From Bacteroides sp. (GTDB lineage: Bacteria; Bacteroidota; Bacteroidia; Bacteroidales; Bacteroidaceae), in contig DXLM01000035.1 in the NCBI GenBank assembly GCA_019414725.1, positions 1 through 32,999 of the forward strand: a stretch of DNA of 32,999 bases, given 5' to 3'. A program made the translations under genes and the position numbers. The notes below the pieces were generated by a model. That model saw only the letters and a list, made by a program, of their open reading frames with translations. It ran no database searches and was not told the origin of the DNA. Below are positions 14,298-22,965 of the stretch, one piece after another. Position 1 is the stretch's first letter. Each line of letters starts with the position of its first letter.

Positions 14298-15958
14298 AAC
14301 ATATATCTGCAATTTTAGTAGCTGCGGCATTGTCGCCCGTAGTAAAAGGCTATGCACAGGAACAGGTGAAAGATTCTACACTGAATCGTACGGTTGTAGT
14401 GGAAAATCAGTATAATCCTGAAGTTATGGACGCATTTAAAGTGAATGTCTTGCCGAAAGTGGAAGAGCCTGCTGTTGCCAAACAGCATATAGATTATGCA
14501 ACATCGGTTCGTCCGTTGACAAGCTGGGGCTTTTCTCCGATGGAAGCCATAACAAGTGAACAGAAGCAAGCTGATGCGCCGCGAGGATATATCAGAGGAG
14601 CTTATGGCAACCGGAATAATGTAGATCTCAAGGCTTCGTATCTTTGGGATATTTCTCGCAAGGACCGTTTACAATTTATGGCTTCTTTGTATGGTATGAA
14701 TGGAAATATTTCTTCTTTGCTTCCTGAAGAGGGAGAATGGAAGTCGCGCTTTTACCGTACAGATGTATCATTGGATTATAAACATGATTTCCGGACTGTT
14801 TCACTTTCTTTAGGTGGAGCTTTTGTATCCCAGGTATTCAATTATATGCCTGTGAGAGATGAAAGTATTCAGAATTTATATGAAACAAGCCGTCAGCGTT
14901 ATACCTTAGGTGAAGGATATGTAGGCATAGCTTCTGTAGAAGGTGAATTGCCTGTGGAATTCTCTTTACAGACAGGCTTACGCAGCTTTAGCCGCAAGTA
15001 TGACATCCCTTATATGCGTCACGGTTCGGAAAATATTTTTCATACTGTCGGATTTATTTCCGGAGCGTTGAACGAGGAACAGCATGTAGGCATTGCTTTG
15101 GGTATGGATAACCTGATTTATGATGCGGAACAGGCTGATTATACATTGTTGCAGTTGAATCCTTATTATACGCTTGAAAATGATAATATACGGTTGCGTG
15201 TGGGAGCTCATGTTGACTGGCAGTCGGCCAATGGAAGTGGTATAAAAGCTGCTCCGGATGTTAAGCTGGATTATACTTTTGCTGATACCTATGTGGCTTA
15301 TCTGCATGCGACAGGAGGAACCCGCTTGAACGATTTTCGTCAGCAGAATGAGGAATCTCCATACTGGGGAGTAATAAACCAAATGCGTACTTCCTATACA
15401 CCGGCGGATCTTCAGGTCGGTTTTAAAGCATCTCCATTACCTGGACTGGGCTTCCATTTATTTGGAGGATACCGTGTGACTAAAGATGAGATTTTCCATC
15501 TTCCGGGTATAACAGACACCGACTTCCCGTACTGCTATTCACTCTTGATGCAAGAAAAGGCAAAAGTTGGATATGGAGGAATAAAAGCTGCTTATGGATA
15601 TAAAGATATTTTTGATTTCTCCGTAGGTGGAACATATTATGGCTGGAATGTAAAAGATGAAGCAAAAGTGTTGCTTTACTTGAAGCCGGAATTTGTATTA
15701 GATGCTTCTGCTCGTGCAAAGGTGTATGATGAGTTTTGGGTTTCGGCAGCCTATCGTTATGAGGGACGTGTAAAGGCTGGAGAACTGGAAAAAGCTGATG
15801 CAATAAATAATCTTTCACTTTCTGCAGGATATGAGTTCTTTAACAGCTTGAATGTTTTTGTACGTTTCAATAATTTGCTGAATCAAGATTACATAACCGA
15901 GGCTGGTTACCCCGTTCAAGGATTTAATGCCATGGCAGGTGTAAGCTTCCGTTTCTGA
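14294..15958 (+). CDS. Outer-membrane beta-barrel protein, TonB-receptor-like barrel without a plug
   Basis: This 554-residue protein has a signal peptide (MKHISAILVAAALSPVVKGYAQ). A short N-terminal periplasmic region follows (NRTVVVENQYNPEVMDAFKVNVLPKVEEP), then alternating amphipathic beta strands to the end. It finishes in the aromatic-terminated strand GFNAMAGVSFRF, the usual outer-membrane assembly signal. The last 50 residues (NSLNVFVRFNNLLNQDYITEAGYPVQG) closely resemble the end of TonB-dependent receptors. However, there is no room for the roughly 130-residue plug, and I see no TonB box. The start codon overlaps the TPR gene's stop, arguing for a functional pair. Possible roles are an outer-membrane channel, secretion pore or assembly factor. 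Confidence 0.8.
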   Translation: MKHISAILVAAALSPVVKGYAQEQVKDSTLNRTVVVENQYNPEVMDAFKVNVLPKVEEPAVAKQHIDYATSVRPLTSWGFSPMEAITSEQKQADAPRGYIRGAYGNRNNVDLKASYLWDISRKDRLQFMASLYGMNGNISSLLPEEGEWKSRFYRTDVSLDYKHDFRTVSLSLGGAFVSQVFNYMPVRDESIQNLYETSRQRYTLGEGYVGIASVEGELPVEFSLQTGLRSFSRKYDIPYMRHGSENIFHTVGFISGALNEEQHVGIALGMDNLIYDAEQADYTLLQLNPYYTLENDNIRLRVGAHVDWQSANGSGIKAAPDVKLDYTFADTYVAYLHATGGTRLNDFRQQNEESPYWGVINQMRTSYTPADLQVGFKASPLPGLGFHLFGGYRVTKDEIFHLPGITDTDFPYCYSLLMQEKAKVGYGGIKAAYGYKDIFDFSVGGTYYGWNVKDEAKVLLYLKPEFVLDASARAKVYDEFWVSAAYRYEGRVKAGELEKADAINNLSLSAGYEFFNSLNVFVRFNNLLNQDYITEAGYPVQGFNAMAGVSFRF

Positions 15959-15966
15959 TAATAATA

Positions 15967-16001
15967 AAAGCCTGTATCGGGATATATCCGTTACAGGCTT
16001 T
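15967..16001 (+). terminator. Terminator after the TPR/beta-barrel operon
   Basis: AAAGCCTGTA (15967-15976) pairs with TACAGGCTTT (15992-16001), and CGG/CCG extends the stem after one mismatch. It starts 9 bases after the barrel stop. The T-run downstream is short and interrupted. Confidence 0.7.
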
Positions 16002-16143
16002 GTTGTATCCTGACGTTATAATACTCTTCTGGTGTAATCTTTTTCGCCTGATTTTTCTTTATGTTTTCCATATCCGGAAATATTAAAAAATAAGAAATTT
16101 AGAAAAACGCACCTTATTATATGGTGTACTTCAGGTTTTTTCA

Positions 16144-16151
16144 TACATTTG
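16144..16151 (+). promoter_or_regulatory. -7 promoter element of topA
   Basis: TACATTTG matches TAnnTTTG and lies 31 bases before the topA ATG. It probably drives topA-aroK-speA and perhaps argB. No -33 TTTG at the right spacing is obvious. Confidence 0.55.
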
Positions 16152-16182
16152 TCCCAAAATCACTAAATGGATTACAGAAGTT

Positions 16183-18513
16183 ATGCAAAATAATCTGGTA
16201 ATAGTTGAGTCCCCCGCAAAGGCAAAAACTATTGAAAAGTTTCTTGGAGAGGGGTATAAAGTTCTTTCAAGTTACGGTCATATCCGCGACTTGAAACAGA
16301 AAGCGTTCAGCATCGACATAAAAGATCATTTCGCTCCAATATATGAAGTGCCGGAAGATAAGAAGAAACTGGTAACAGAGTTGAAGAAGGAAGCAAAGAA
16401 AGCTGACATGGTATGGCTCGCATCCGATGAGGACCGTGAAGGAGAAGCTATATCCTGGCATTTGTTTGAGGTGCTTGAACTGGACCCTGCGAAGACGAAA
16501 CGTATTGTATTCCATGAAATTACTAAAACTGCTATATTAAAAGCTATCGAGCATCCACGTGATATAAATGTAGACTTGGTTAATGCTCAGCAGGCACGTC
16601 GAGTACTCGACCGTATTGTTGGTTTTGAACTGTCGCCGGTATTGTGGAAGAAAATAAAACCTTCTTTGTCAGCCGGACGTGTACAGTCGGTTGCCGTACG
16701 CCTTATTGTGGAACGTGAACGTGACATACATGCGTTCGTGAGTGAAGCTTCGTATAAGGTGACTGCTGTTTTTACCGATGATAAAGGTTCAGAAATCAAG
16801 GCGGATTTAGGAAAGCGTTTTAAGACGAAAGAAGAAGCTAAGGCATTTCTTGAAAGTTGTAAGAATGCCGGATTTAAGATAGAAGATATCACTACCCGTC
16901 CGATGAAAAAATCGCCGGCAGCTCCGTTTACAACTTCAACTTTACAGCAGGAAGCTGCGCGTAAGTTGGGCTATACGGTAGCACAGACAATGATGCTGGC
17001 TCAGAGATTGTATGAAAGCGGATTGATAACTTATATGCGTACTGACTCTGTGAATTTGTCAGATCTTGCTTTAAGTACCAGCCGGGATACCATTCTTTCA
17101 CTGATGGGAGAAAAATATGTGTACACTCGCCATTTTACGACGAAGACTAAAGGTGCACAAGAAGCCCACGAAGCGATTCGTCCGACCTATATGTCGAATG
17201 AAACGATAGATGGAACTTCTCAGGAAAAACGTCTGTATGATTTGATCTGGAAGCGTACGCTTGCTTCACAGATGGCAGATGCTGAACTGGAGAAGACTAC
17301 TGCGACTATATCTATCAGCGGTCATACGGATAAATTTATTGCTGTAGGTGAGGTTGTTACCTTTGACGGATTCTTACGTGTGTATAAAGAGTCGTTTGAT
17401 GATGATGTAGAGCAGGAAGATGAAGGACATTTGCTTCCGGCGTTGGAAGTCGGTCAGGTCTTAGACTGCAAGGAGATTGTTGCAATGGAACGCTTTACTC
17501 AGGCTCCTCCACGTTATACAGAAGCTAGCCTGGTACGTAAGTTGGAAGAACTGGGTATCGGACGTCCTTCTACATATGCACCTACTATTTCTACTATCCA
17601 GCAGCGAGGATATGTTGAAAAAGGAAACCGTGAGGGAGTAGAACGTAATTATGGAATTCTGCAACTGAAAGGAAACAAAATTACGGAAAGTACCAAAACA
17701 GAACTTACCGGAAGTGAAAAAGCGAAACTGATACCTACTGATGTCGGAATGGTTGTTAATGACTTCCTGAAAGAGTACTTCCCTCAAATCATGGATTATA
17801 ATTTTACGGCTAGTGTCGAAAAACAGTTTGACGAAATTGCCGAAGGAGATAAAAAGTGGACTGATGTGATGGAGCATTTTTATGAAGGTTTCCATCCGTT
17901 GGTGGAAGATACGATGGCTGCCAAGTCGGAACATAAGGTAGGAGAGCGTATGCTTGGAGTGGATCCGGTAAGTGGAAAACCAGTTTCTGTGAAAATCGGA
18001 CGTTATGGTCCGGTTGTGCAGATAGGTACTGCCGATGATGAAGAAAAGCCTCGCTTTGCTCAGCTAAAGAAGGAATATTCTTTGGAAACTATAACTCTGG
18101 AAGAGGCACTCGATCTGTTTAAACTTCCTCGTACGCTAGGAGAACTGGATGGCGTTGTTGTAACTGTCGGAACCGGACGTTTCGGACCATATGTACGTTA
18201 TAATAATACGTTTGTTTCCATACCCAAAGATATGGACCCGATGTCTGTTACACTGGAAGATGCCGAAACTTTGATCCGTGAAAAGCAAGATGCGGCTGCA
18301 AAAAAAGTTATCAAGACTTTTGATGCTGATCCGGATATGCAGATTTTAAATGGTCGTTATGGACCGTATATTTCGTACCAGAAGAAGAACTATAAGATAC
18401 CTGATAGCGTAGAAGCTGCCGACCTGACATTGGATGCATGCTTCAAGGTTATTGAGTTGCAGAAGGAAAAGGCTGAAGTTCGTAAGGTACGTGGCGGTGT
18501 AAAAAAGAAATAA
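16183..18513 (+). CDS. topA: DNA topoisomerase I (type IA)
   Basis: This enzyme relaxes negatively supercoiled DNA by cutting one strand through a tyrosine. The TOPRIM domain opens with VIVESPAKAKTIEKFL (Glu9) and has the metal-binding DxD in ASDEDREGEAISWH (Asp82, Asp84). The catalytic tyrosine is Tyr284 in ESGLITYMRTDSVNLS. GRPSTYAPTI and the SAGRVQSVAVRLIVERE motif are also present. The C-terminal third has no CxxC zinc fingers, unlike E. coli TopA. Instead it carries three repeats built on GRYGPVVQIG, GRFGPYVRYN and GRYGPYISYQ. At 776 residues it fits other Bacteroidetes TopA. Its stop codon shares one base with the aroK start, so the two are translationally coupled. Confidence 0.97.
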   Translation: MQNNLVIVESPAKAKTIEKFLGEGYKVLSSYGHIRDLKQKAFSIDIKDHFAPIYEVPEDKKKLVTELKKEAKKADMVWLASDEDREGEAISWHLFEVLELDPAKTKRIVFHEITKTAILKAIEHPRDINVDLVNAQQARRVLDRIVGFELSPVLWKKIKPSLSAGRVQSVAVRLIVERERDIHAFVSEASYKVTAVFTDDKGSEIKADLGKRFKTKEEAKAFLESCKNAGFKIEDITTRPMKKSPAAPFTTSTLQQEAARKLGYTVAQTMMLAQRLYESGLITYMRTDSVNLSDLALSTSRDTILSLMGEKYVYTRHFTTKTKGAQEAHEAIRPTYMSNETIDGTSQEKRLYDLIWKRTLASQMADAELEKTTATISISGHTDKFIAVGEVVTFDGFLRVYKESFDDDVEQEDEGHLLPALEVGQVLDCKEIVAMERFTQAPPRYTEASLVRKLEELGIGRPSTYAPTISTIQQRGYVEKGNREGVERNYGILQLKGNKITESTKTELTGSEKAKLIPTDVGMVVNDFLKEYFPQIMDYNFTASVEKQFDEIAEGDKKWTDVMEHFYEGFHPLVEDTMAAKSEHKVGERMLGVDPVSGKPVSVKIGRYGPVVQIGTADDEEKPRFAQLKKEYSLETITLEEALDLFKLPRTLGELDGVVVTVGTGRFGPYVRYNNTFVSIPKDMDPMSVTLEDAETLIREKQDAAAKKVIKTFDADPDMQILNGRYGPYISYQKKNYKIPDSVEAADLTLDACFKVIELQKEKAEVRKVRGGVKKK

Positions 18514-19040
18514 TGAAAAGAATCTTTTTAATAGGTTATATGGGATCGGGCAAAACTACGTTAGGAAAAGCGTTTGCCCGTGCCATGCAACTCCAGTTCA
18601 TCGATTTGGACTGGTATATCGAAGAACGTTTTCATAAAACTGTACAGGAGTTGTTTGCCGAACGTGGAGAAAATGGCTTCCGTGAGATAGAAAGAAATAT
18701 GCTCCATGAAGTTGGAGATTTTGAAGATGTATTGATTGCTGCTGGAGGAGGTACTCCGTGCTTTTTCGATAATATGGATTATATGAATAGTGTGGGAGAT
18801 ACTGTATTTCTGGATGTCAATCCGGAAGTTTTGTTCCGGCGCTTGAAAATAGCCAAGGCGAAGCGTCCGCTGCTGGCAGATAAGACAGATGATGAACTAA
18901 TGAATGTCATCACAAGTGCTTTGCAGAAGCGCATGGACTTCTACCGGCAGGCTAAGTATACATTCAATGCCGAAAGACTGGAAAGCTATGAGCAAATCGG
19001 TGAATCGGTGAAAAAGCTGAAATTATTATTAGATAAATAG
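18513..19040 (+). CDS. aroK: Shikimate kinase
   Basis: This enzyme phosphorylates shikimate at the 3-hydroxyl with ATP in aromatic amino-acid synthesis. At 175 residues it is normal size. The Walker A loop is IGYMGSGKTTLGKAFA (residues 7-22). The shikimate-binding FIDLDWYIEER and FREIERNML (Asp and Arg contacts) and the AAGGGTP loop follow, with the lid region AKAKRPLLAD after them. It begins on the last base of the topA stop (TAATG) and is followed 28 bases later by speA. The neighbours share no pathway with it directly, so the grouping looks like a housekeeping operon. Confidence 0.96.
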   Translation: MKRIFLIGYMGSGKTTLGKAFARAMQLQFIDLDWYIEERFHKTVQELFAERGENGFREIERNMLHEVGDFEDVLIAAGGGTPCFFDNMDYMNSVGDTVFLDVNPEVLFRRLKIAKAKRPLLADKTDDELMNVITSALQKRMDFYRQAKYTFNAERLESYEQIGESVKKLKLLLDK

Positions 19041-19068
19041 ATTATAAACGTAGACTTTATGTTGTGAA

Positions 19069-20961
19069 ATGAGAAAATGGCGTATTGAAGATTCTGAAGA
19101 ACTCTACAACATTACTGGGTGGGGTGTTTCATACTTTGGTATTAATGACAAAGGTCATGTAGTAGTAACTCCGCGTAAAAACGGTGTGGCAGTCGATTTG
19201 AAAGAATTAGTCGACGAACTTCAATTACGGGATGTCACAGCACCTATGCTAGTGCGTTTCCCCGATATTCTGGATAACCGTATCGAAAAAATATCCAATT
19301 GCTTTACTCTTGCTTCGGAAGAGTATGGATATCAGGCTCAGAATTTTATTATTTATCCTATTAAGGTAAATCAGATGCGGCCGGTTGTCGAAGAAATCAT
19401 CAGTCATGGAAAGAAATTCAATCTGGGACTGGAGGCTGGTTCAAAACCCGAACTTCATGCTGTGATTGCCATTAATACGGATTCTGATTCGCTGATCATT
19501 TGTAACGGCTATAAGGATGAAAGCTATATAGAACTGGCTTTGCTGGCGCAGAAGATGGGTAAGCGTATTTTTCTGGTTGTTGAAAAGCTGAATGAACTTC
19601 GTCTGATTGCCAAGATTGCCAAGCAACTGAATGTACGTCCCAATATCGGAATCCGAATAAAGTTGGCTTCTTCGGGCAGTGGTAAATGGGAAGAAAGTGG
19701 AGGAGATGCAAGTAAATTCGGATTGACCTCCAGTGAACTGCTTGAGGCTCTCGATTTTATCGAGAAAAAGGAAATGAAAGACTGTTTGAAGCTTATCCAT
19801 TTCCACATCGGAAGTCAGGTTACTAAAATACGTCGTATTAAGACGGCATTGCGTGAAGCTTCTCAATTTTACGTACAGTTACATCAGTTAGGATTCCCGG
19901 TAGAATTTGTTGATATAGGTGGAGGATTGGGAGTCGATTACGACGGAACTCGTTCTTCATACAGTGAAAGTAGTGTGAACTATTCTATTCAGGAGTATGT
20001 AAACGATTCTATCTCTATCATGGTGGATGCTAGTAACAAGAACAATATTCCGCATCCTAATATCATTACAGAGAGTGGTCGTTCGCTCACTGCTCACCAT
20101 TCTGTCCTAATTTTTGAAGTTCTTGAAACAGCTTCTTTGCCGGAAATGGAAGAAGAGTTTGAGGTCAGCCCTGAAGATCATGAACTGGTACAGGAATTAT
20201 ATCAGATATGGGATAATCTGAATCAGAGCCGTATGCTTGAAGCATGGCATGATGCTCAGCAGATTCGTGAGGAAACGTTGGATCTGTTTAGCCATGGTAT
20301 TGTGGATTTGAAAACTCGTGCACAGATAGAACGTTTGTACTGGTCGGTTTGTCGTGAAATTAATCACATCGTTTCAGGCTTGAAGCACGCTCCCGATGAG
20401 TTCCGCAATCTGGATAAATTACTAGCTGATAAATATTTCTGTAATTTCTCTTTGTTCCAGTCACTGCCGGATTCATGGGCTATCGACCAGATTTTCCCTA
20501 TTATGCCTATTCAGCGTCTGGATGAACGTCCGGATCGTACGGCTACATTACAAGATATAACTTGTGACTCGGATGGTAAGATAGCAAACTTTGTGTCGAC
20601 AAGAAATGTGTCGCATGATTTACCAGTACACACCATCAAGGCTAAAGAGTCTTACTATATAGGTGTATTCCTGGTAGGAGCTTATCAGGAAATCTTGGGA
20701 GATATGCATAACTTGTTTGGAGATACGAATGCTGTGCATGTAACAGTTAACGAAAAAGGCTATACCATCGATCAGGTTATCGACGGTGAAACTGTAGCAG
20801 AGGTGTTAGATTATGTACAGTATAGTCCGAAGAAACTGGTGCGTACACTCGAAACATGGGTGACAAAATCAGTAAAAGAAGGGAAAATCTCTTTGGAAGA
20901 AGGAAAGGAATTCCTGGCAAATTACCGTTCGGGATTATATGGATATACATATTTGGAGTAA
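19069..20961 (+). CDS. speA: Biosynthetic arginine decarboxylase
   Basis: This PLP enzyme converts arginine to agmatine and CO2, the first step of the agmatine/N-carbamoylputrescine route to putrescine and spermidine that Bacteroidetes use. At 630 residues it has the SpeA family length. The PLP lysine is Lys99 in FIIYPIKVNQ. LGLEAGSKPEL, the HFHIGSQ motif, the glycine loop FVDIGGGLGVDYDG and ITESGRSLTAHH are present. The catalytic CDSDGK motif (TCDSDGKI) and PVHTIKAKESYYIGVFLVGAYQE lie near the C-terminus. It sits 17 bases upstream of argB, which belongs to arginine synthesis, so producer and consumer steps of arginine are physically linked. Confidence 0.97.
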   Translation: MRKWRIEDSEELYNITGWGVSYFGINDKGHVVVTPRKNGVAVDLKELVDELQLRDVTAPMLVRFPDILDNRIEKISNCFTLASEEYGYQAQNFIIYPIKVNQMRPVVEEIISHGKKFNLGLEAGSKPELHAVIAINTDSDSLIICNGYKDESYIELALLAQKMGKRIFLVVEKLNELRLIAKIAKQLNVRPNIGIRIKLASSGSGKWEESGGDASKFGLTSSELLEALDFIEKKEMKDCLKLIHFHIGSQVTKIRRIKTALREASQFYVQLHQLGFPVEFVDIGGGLGVDYDGTRSSYSESSVNYSIQEYVNDSISIMVDASNKNNIPHPNIITESGRSLTAHHSVLIFEVLETASLPEMEEEFEVSPEDHELVQELYQIWDNLNQSRMLEAWHDAQQIREETLDLFSHGIVDLKTRAQIERLYWSVCREINHIVSGLKHAPDEFRNLDKLLADKYFCNFSLFQSLPDSWAIDQIFPIMPIQRLDERPDRTATLQDITCDSDGKIANFVSTRNVSHDLPVHTIKAKESYYIGVFLVGAYQEILGDMHNLFGDTNAVHVTVNEKGYTIDQVIDGETVAEVLDYVQYSPKKLVRTLETWVTKSVKEGKISLEEGKEFLANYRSGLYGYTYLE

Positions 20962-20978
20962 TACAAAATAAGCATACG

Positions 20979-21752
20979 ATGAAAGAGAAGTTGACTATTG
21001 TAAAAGTTGGTGGAAAAATTGTTGAAGAAGCTGATACATTGAATCAGTTACTTGCTGATTTTTCTGCAATTCCTGGCTATAAGCTGTTGGTACATGGTGG
21101 TGGACGCTCTGCAACAAAAATTGCTGCCCAACTGGGTATAGAGAGTAAAATGGTAGATGGACGCCGTATTACTGATGCTGAAACCCTGAAGGTGGTAACG
21201 ATGGTCTATGGAGGATTGGTAAATAAGAATATTGTAGCCGGCCTTCAGGCGAAGGGAGTGAATGCCGTTGGATTAACTGGTGCTGATATGAATGTGATCC
21301 GTTCGGTAAAACGTCCTGTAAAGGAAATAGACTATGGTTATGTGGGAGATGTGAAGCATGTAGATGCCGAAGTGCTTGTTTCGTTGATTAGCCGTGGAGT
21401 AGTTCCGGTTATGGCTCCGCTAACTCATGATGGTGAAGGCAATATGCTTAATACAAACGCCGATACGATAGCAGGAGAAACGGCTAAAGCTCTGGCTGAA
21501 GCTTTTGATGTCACTCTTATTTATTGTTTCGAAAAGAAAGGAGTCTTGCGTGACGCCGAAGATGAAGATAGTGTAATACCTGTCATAACTCCCGACTTAT
21601 TTAAGAAATATGTCGATGAAGGAGTGATACAAGGCGGTATGATTCCTAAGCTTGAGAACTCTTTTTCGGCGGTTGAAGCCGGAGTTTCCCAAGTTGTAAT
21701 AACCTTAGCCTCAGCGATAGACGGTAAGTCTGGTACGATAATAAAAAAATAA
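20979..21752 (+). CDS. argB: N-acetylglutamate (or N-succinylglutamate) kinase
   Basis: This amino-acid kinase carries out the second step of arginine synthesis, phosphorylating the gamma-carboxyl of an N-acylated glutamate. I place the start at ATG 20979 (MKEKLTIVKVGGKIVEE), giving 257 residues as in other ArgB. The longer open frame beginning inside speA at 20856 is rejected. Nucleotide- and substrate-binding motifs VKVGGKIV, LVHGGGRSATKIA, GLTGADMNVIRS and NTNADTIAGETAKAL are visible. It lacks the extra N-terminal helix of arginine-inhibited hexameric kinases, so feedback control may differ. Some Bacteroides use N-succinylornithine carbamoyltransferase, so the true substrate may be N-succinylglutamate (established for the pathway, inferred here). 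Confidence 0.93.
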   Translation: MKEKLTIVKVGGKIVEEADTLNQLLADFSAIPGYKLLVHGGGRSATKIAAQLGIESKMVDGRRITDAETLKVVTMVYGGLVNKNIVAGLQAKGVNAVGLTGADMNVIRSVKRPVKEIDYGYVGDVKHVDAEVLVSLISRGVVPVMAPLTHDGEGNMLNTNADTIAGETAKALAEAFDVTLIYCFEKKGVLRDAEDEDSVIPVITPDLFKKYVDEGVIQGGMIPKLENSFSAVEAGVSQVVITLASAIDGKSGTIIKK

Positions 21753-21766
21753 TTCAAAAAAATAGG

Positions 21767-21798
21767 CGGGTGAGTGTAACTTTTGTGTAACTCACCCG
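21767..21798 (+). terminator. GC-rich hairpin between argB and the ECF sigma gene (terminator or regulatory)
   Basis: CGGGTGAGT (21767-21775) pairs perfectly with ACTCACCCG (21790-21798) around a 14-base loop. It overlaps the direct repeat GTGTAAC at 21774 and 21785. It lies 14 bases after argB and 18 bases before the sigma-factor ATG. No strong T-run follows, so it could be an argB terminator or part of the sigma gene's control region. Confidence 0.5.
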
Positions 21799-21816
21799 TC
21801 ATTAGTATAGAGAGCA

Positions 21817-22326
21817 ATGCGAGAGATTAGTTTCCGAAATGATATATTGCCTTTGAAAGACAAACTTTACAGGTTGGCACTGCGGATAACATTCGACAGT
21901 GCTGAGGCAGAAGATATCGTGCAGGATACTATGATTCGAGTATGGAACAAGAGGGACGAATGGACACAATTCGATTCAATTGAAGCTTATTGTCTGACTG
22001 TTGCAAGGAATCTTGCTATTGACCGAAGCCAAAAGCTGGAATCGCAGAATGTTGAATTGACTCCCGAAACACAAGAAATGCCCGATACATTGACTCCCGA
22101 CAGAGCGTACGAACAGGATGAGCAACTAAGGCTGGTGCATCATTTAATTAATGAACTGCCAGAAAAGCAACGCACTATCGTACAACTTCGGGATATAGAG
22201 GGAAAGAGTTATAAGGAAATAGCCGATGTCTTACAACTGACTGAGGAACAGGTAAAAGTGAATTTGTTCAGAGCGAGACAACGGATAAAGTTAAAATACA
22301 GCGAGATAGATAACTATGGACTATAA
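21817..22326 (+). CDS. ECF-type RNA polymerase sigma factor
   Basis: This 169-residue alternative sigma factor has only the two ECF domains. Region 2 (about residues 10-75) includes ITFDSAEAEDIVQDTMIRVWNKRDEW and YCLTVARNLAIDRSQK. Region 4 (about 105-160) has LPEKQRTIVQLRDIEGKSYKEIADVLQLTEEQVKVNLFRARQRIK, the -35-binding helix-turn-helix. It overlaps the next gene by 11 bases, the usual sigma/anti-sigma arrangement. No SusC/SusD or FecR gene is nearby, so it is not a classical nutrient-utilisation sigma. The target genes are unknown. Confidence 0.93.
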   Translation: MREISFRNDILPLKDKLYRLALRITFDSAEAEDIVQDTMIRVWNKRDEWTQFDSIEAYCLTVARNLAIDRSQKLESQNVELTPETQEMPDTLTPDRAYEQDEQLRLVHHLINELPEKQRTIVQLRDIEGKSYKEIADVLQLTEEQVKVNLFRARQRIKLKYSEIDNYGL

Positions 22327-22780
22327 GTACATTGAACAACTTTTAGAGAAATACTGGAATTGCGAAACTTCGGTGGAGGAAGAACAGATATTGCGTTCTT
22401 TTTTTCGCCAGAAAGAGCTTCCGGAACATTTACTCCGCTATAAATCTTTGTTTGCCTATCAGGAGGCTGAGAAGGATATAAAGTTGGGCGATGACTTTGA
22501 TTCACGTATTCTGGCGGAAATAGAACGACCGGTAGTCAAGGCAAGACGCCTTACTTTACATACGCGTTTTATGCCTTTGTTCAAGGCGGCAGCTGTAATG
22601 GCCTTGCTGTTTTCTATAGGAGGAGTCGTGAAGCACTCTATGGTAGGGAATAAAGCAGGAGTAGTATATGTTTACGATCAATTCGAGAACGATACTCATG
22701 ATCCGCAAGTGGCTTATAAAGCCGATTCGGTAAAATCACCGATGAAAGTTTCGGAACAATCTGCTTTGAAAAAACAATAA
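22316..22780 (+). CDS. Short single-pass membrane protein, probable anti-sigma factor
   Basis: This 154-residue protein begins within the last codons of the sigma gene (ATG at 22316). The N-terminal cytoplasmic part (MDYKYIEQLLEKYWNCETSVEEEQILRSFF) is typical of small Bacteroidetes anti-sigma-like proteins. A single membrane segment covers about residues 86-106 (FMPLFKAAAVMALLFSIGGVV). The periplasmic tail is only about 45 residues and has no recognised FecR or zinc-binding domain. No HxxxCxxC zinc anti-sigma motif is present. The inference that it sequesters the sigma factor at the membrane rests on gene order and topology. A terminator hairpin follows. Confidence 0.75.
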   Translation: MDYKYIEQLLEKYWNCETSVEEEQILRSFFRQKELPEHLLRYKSLFAYQEAEKDIKLGDDFDSRILAEIERPVVKARRLTLHTRFMPLFKAAAVMALLFSIGGVVKHSMVGNKAGVVYVYDQFENDTHDPQVAYKADSVKSPMKVSEQSALKKQ

Positions 22781-22891
22781 AGTTGACATTTTCATTTGCT
22801 TTTATATAAATAGTTAGTGCTTATTTAAGAAAAATCATTGATGAGGCTGTGAAGTTTCAATTCTCTCAAATTAGAAATTACTAACTCAATA

Positions 22892-22923
22892 AAAAGGATT
22901 ACCGCGTGAGCAGTAATCCTTTT
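22892..22923. terminator. Bidirectional terminator with GNRA-type tetraloop
   Basis: AAAAGGATTAC (22892-22902) pairs with GTAATCCTTTT (22913-22923). After one mismatch, two GC pairs close a GTGA tetraloop. On the plus strand a T-rich run follows. It serves the sigma operon and the convergent PepSY-like gene. Confidence 0.85.
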
Positions 22924-22965
22924 CTCTTTTTGTGTTACTGTTAGTAAGTATGAAACGGGGCTTTT

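Noticed and set aside
14294..15958. Full TonB-dependent receptor
   Set aside because: The protein is too short, with no plug domain or TonB box. Only the barrel end resembles that family.
20856..20978. Longer N-terminus for argB beginning inside speA
   Set aside because: The extra 41 residues resemble no ArgB sequence and are the out-of-frame tail of speA. ATG 20979 gives the normal length.
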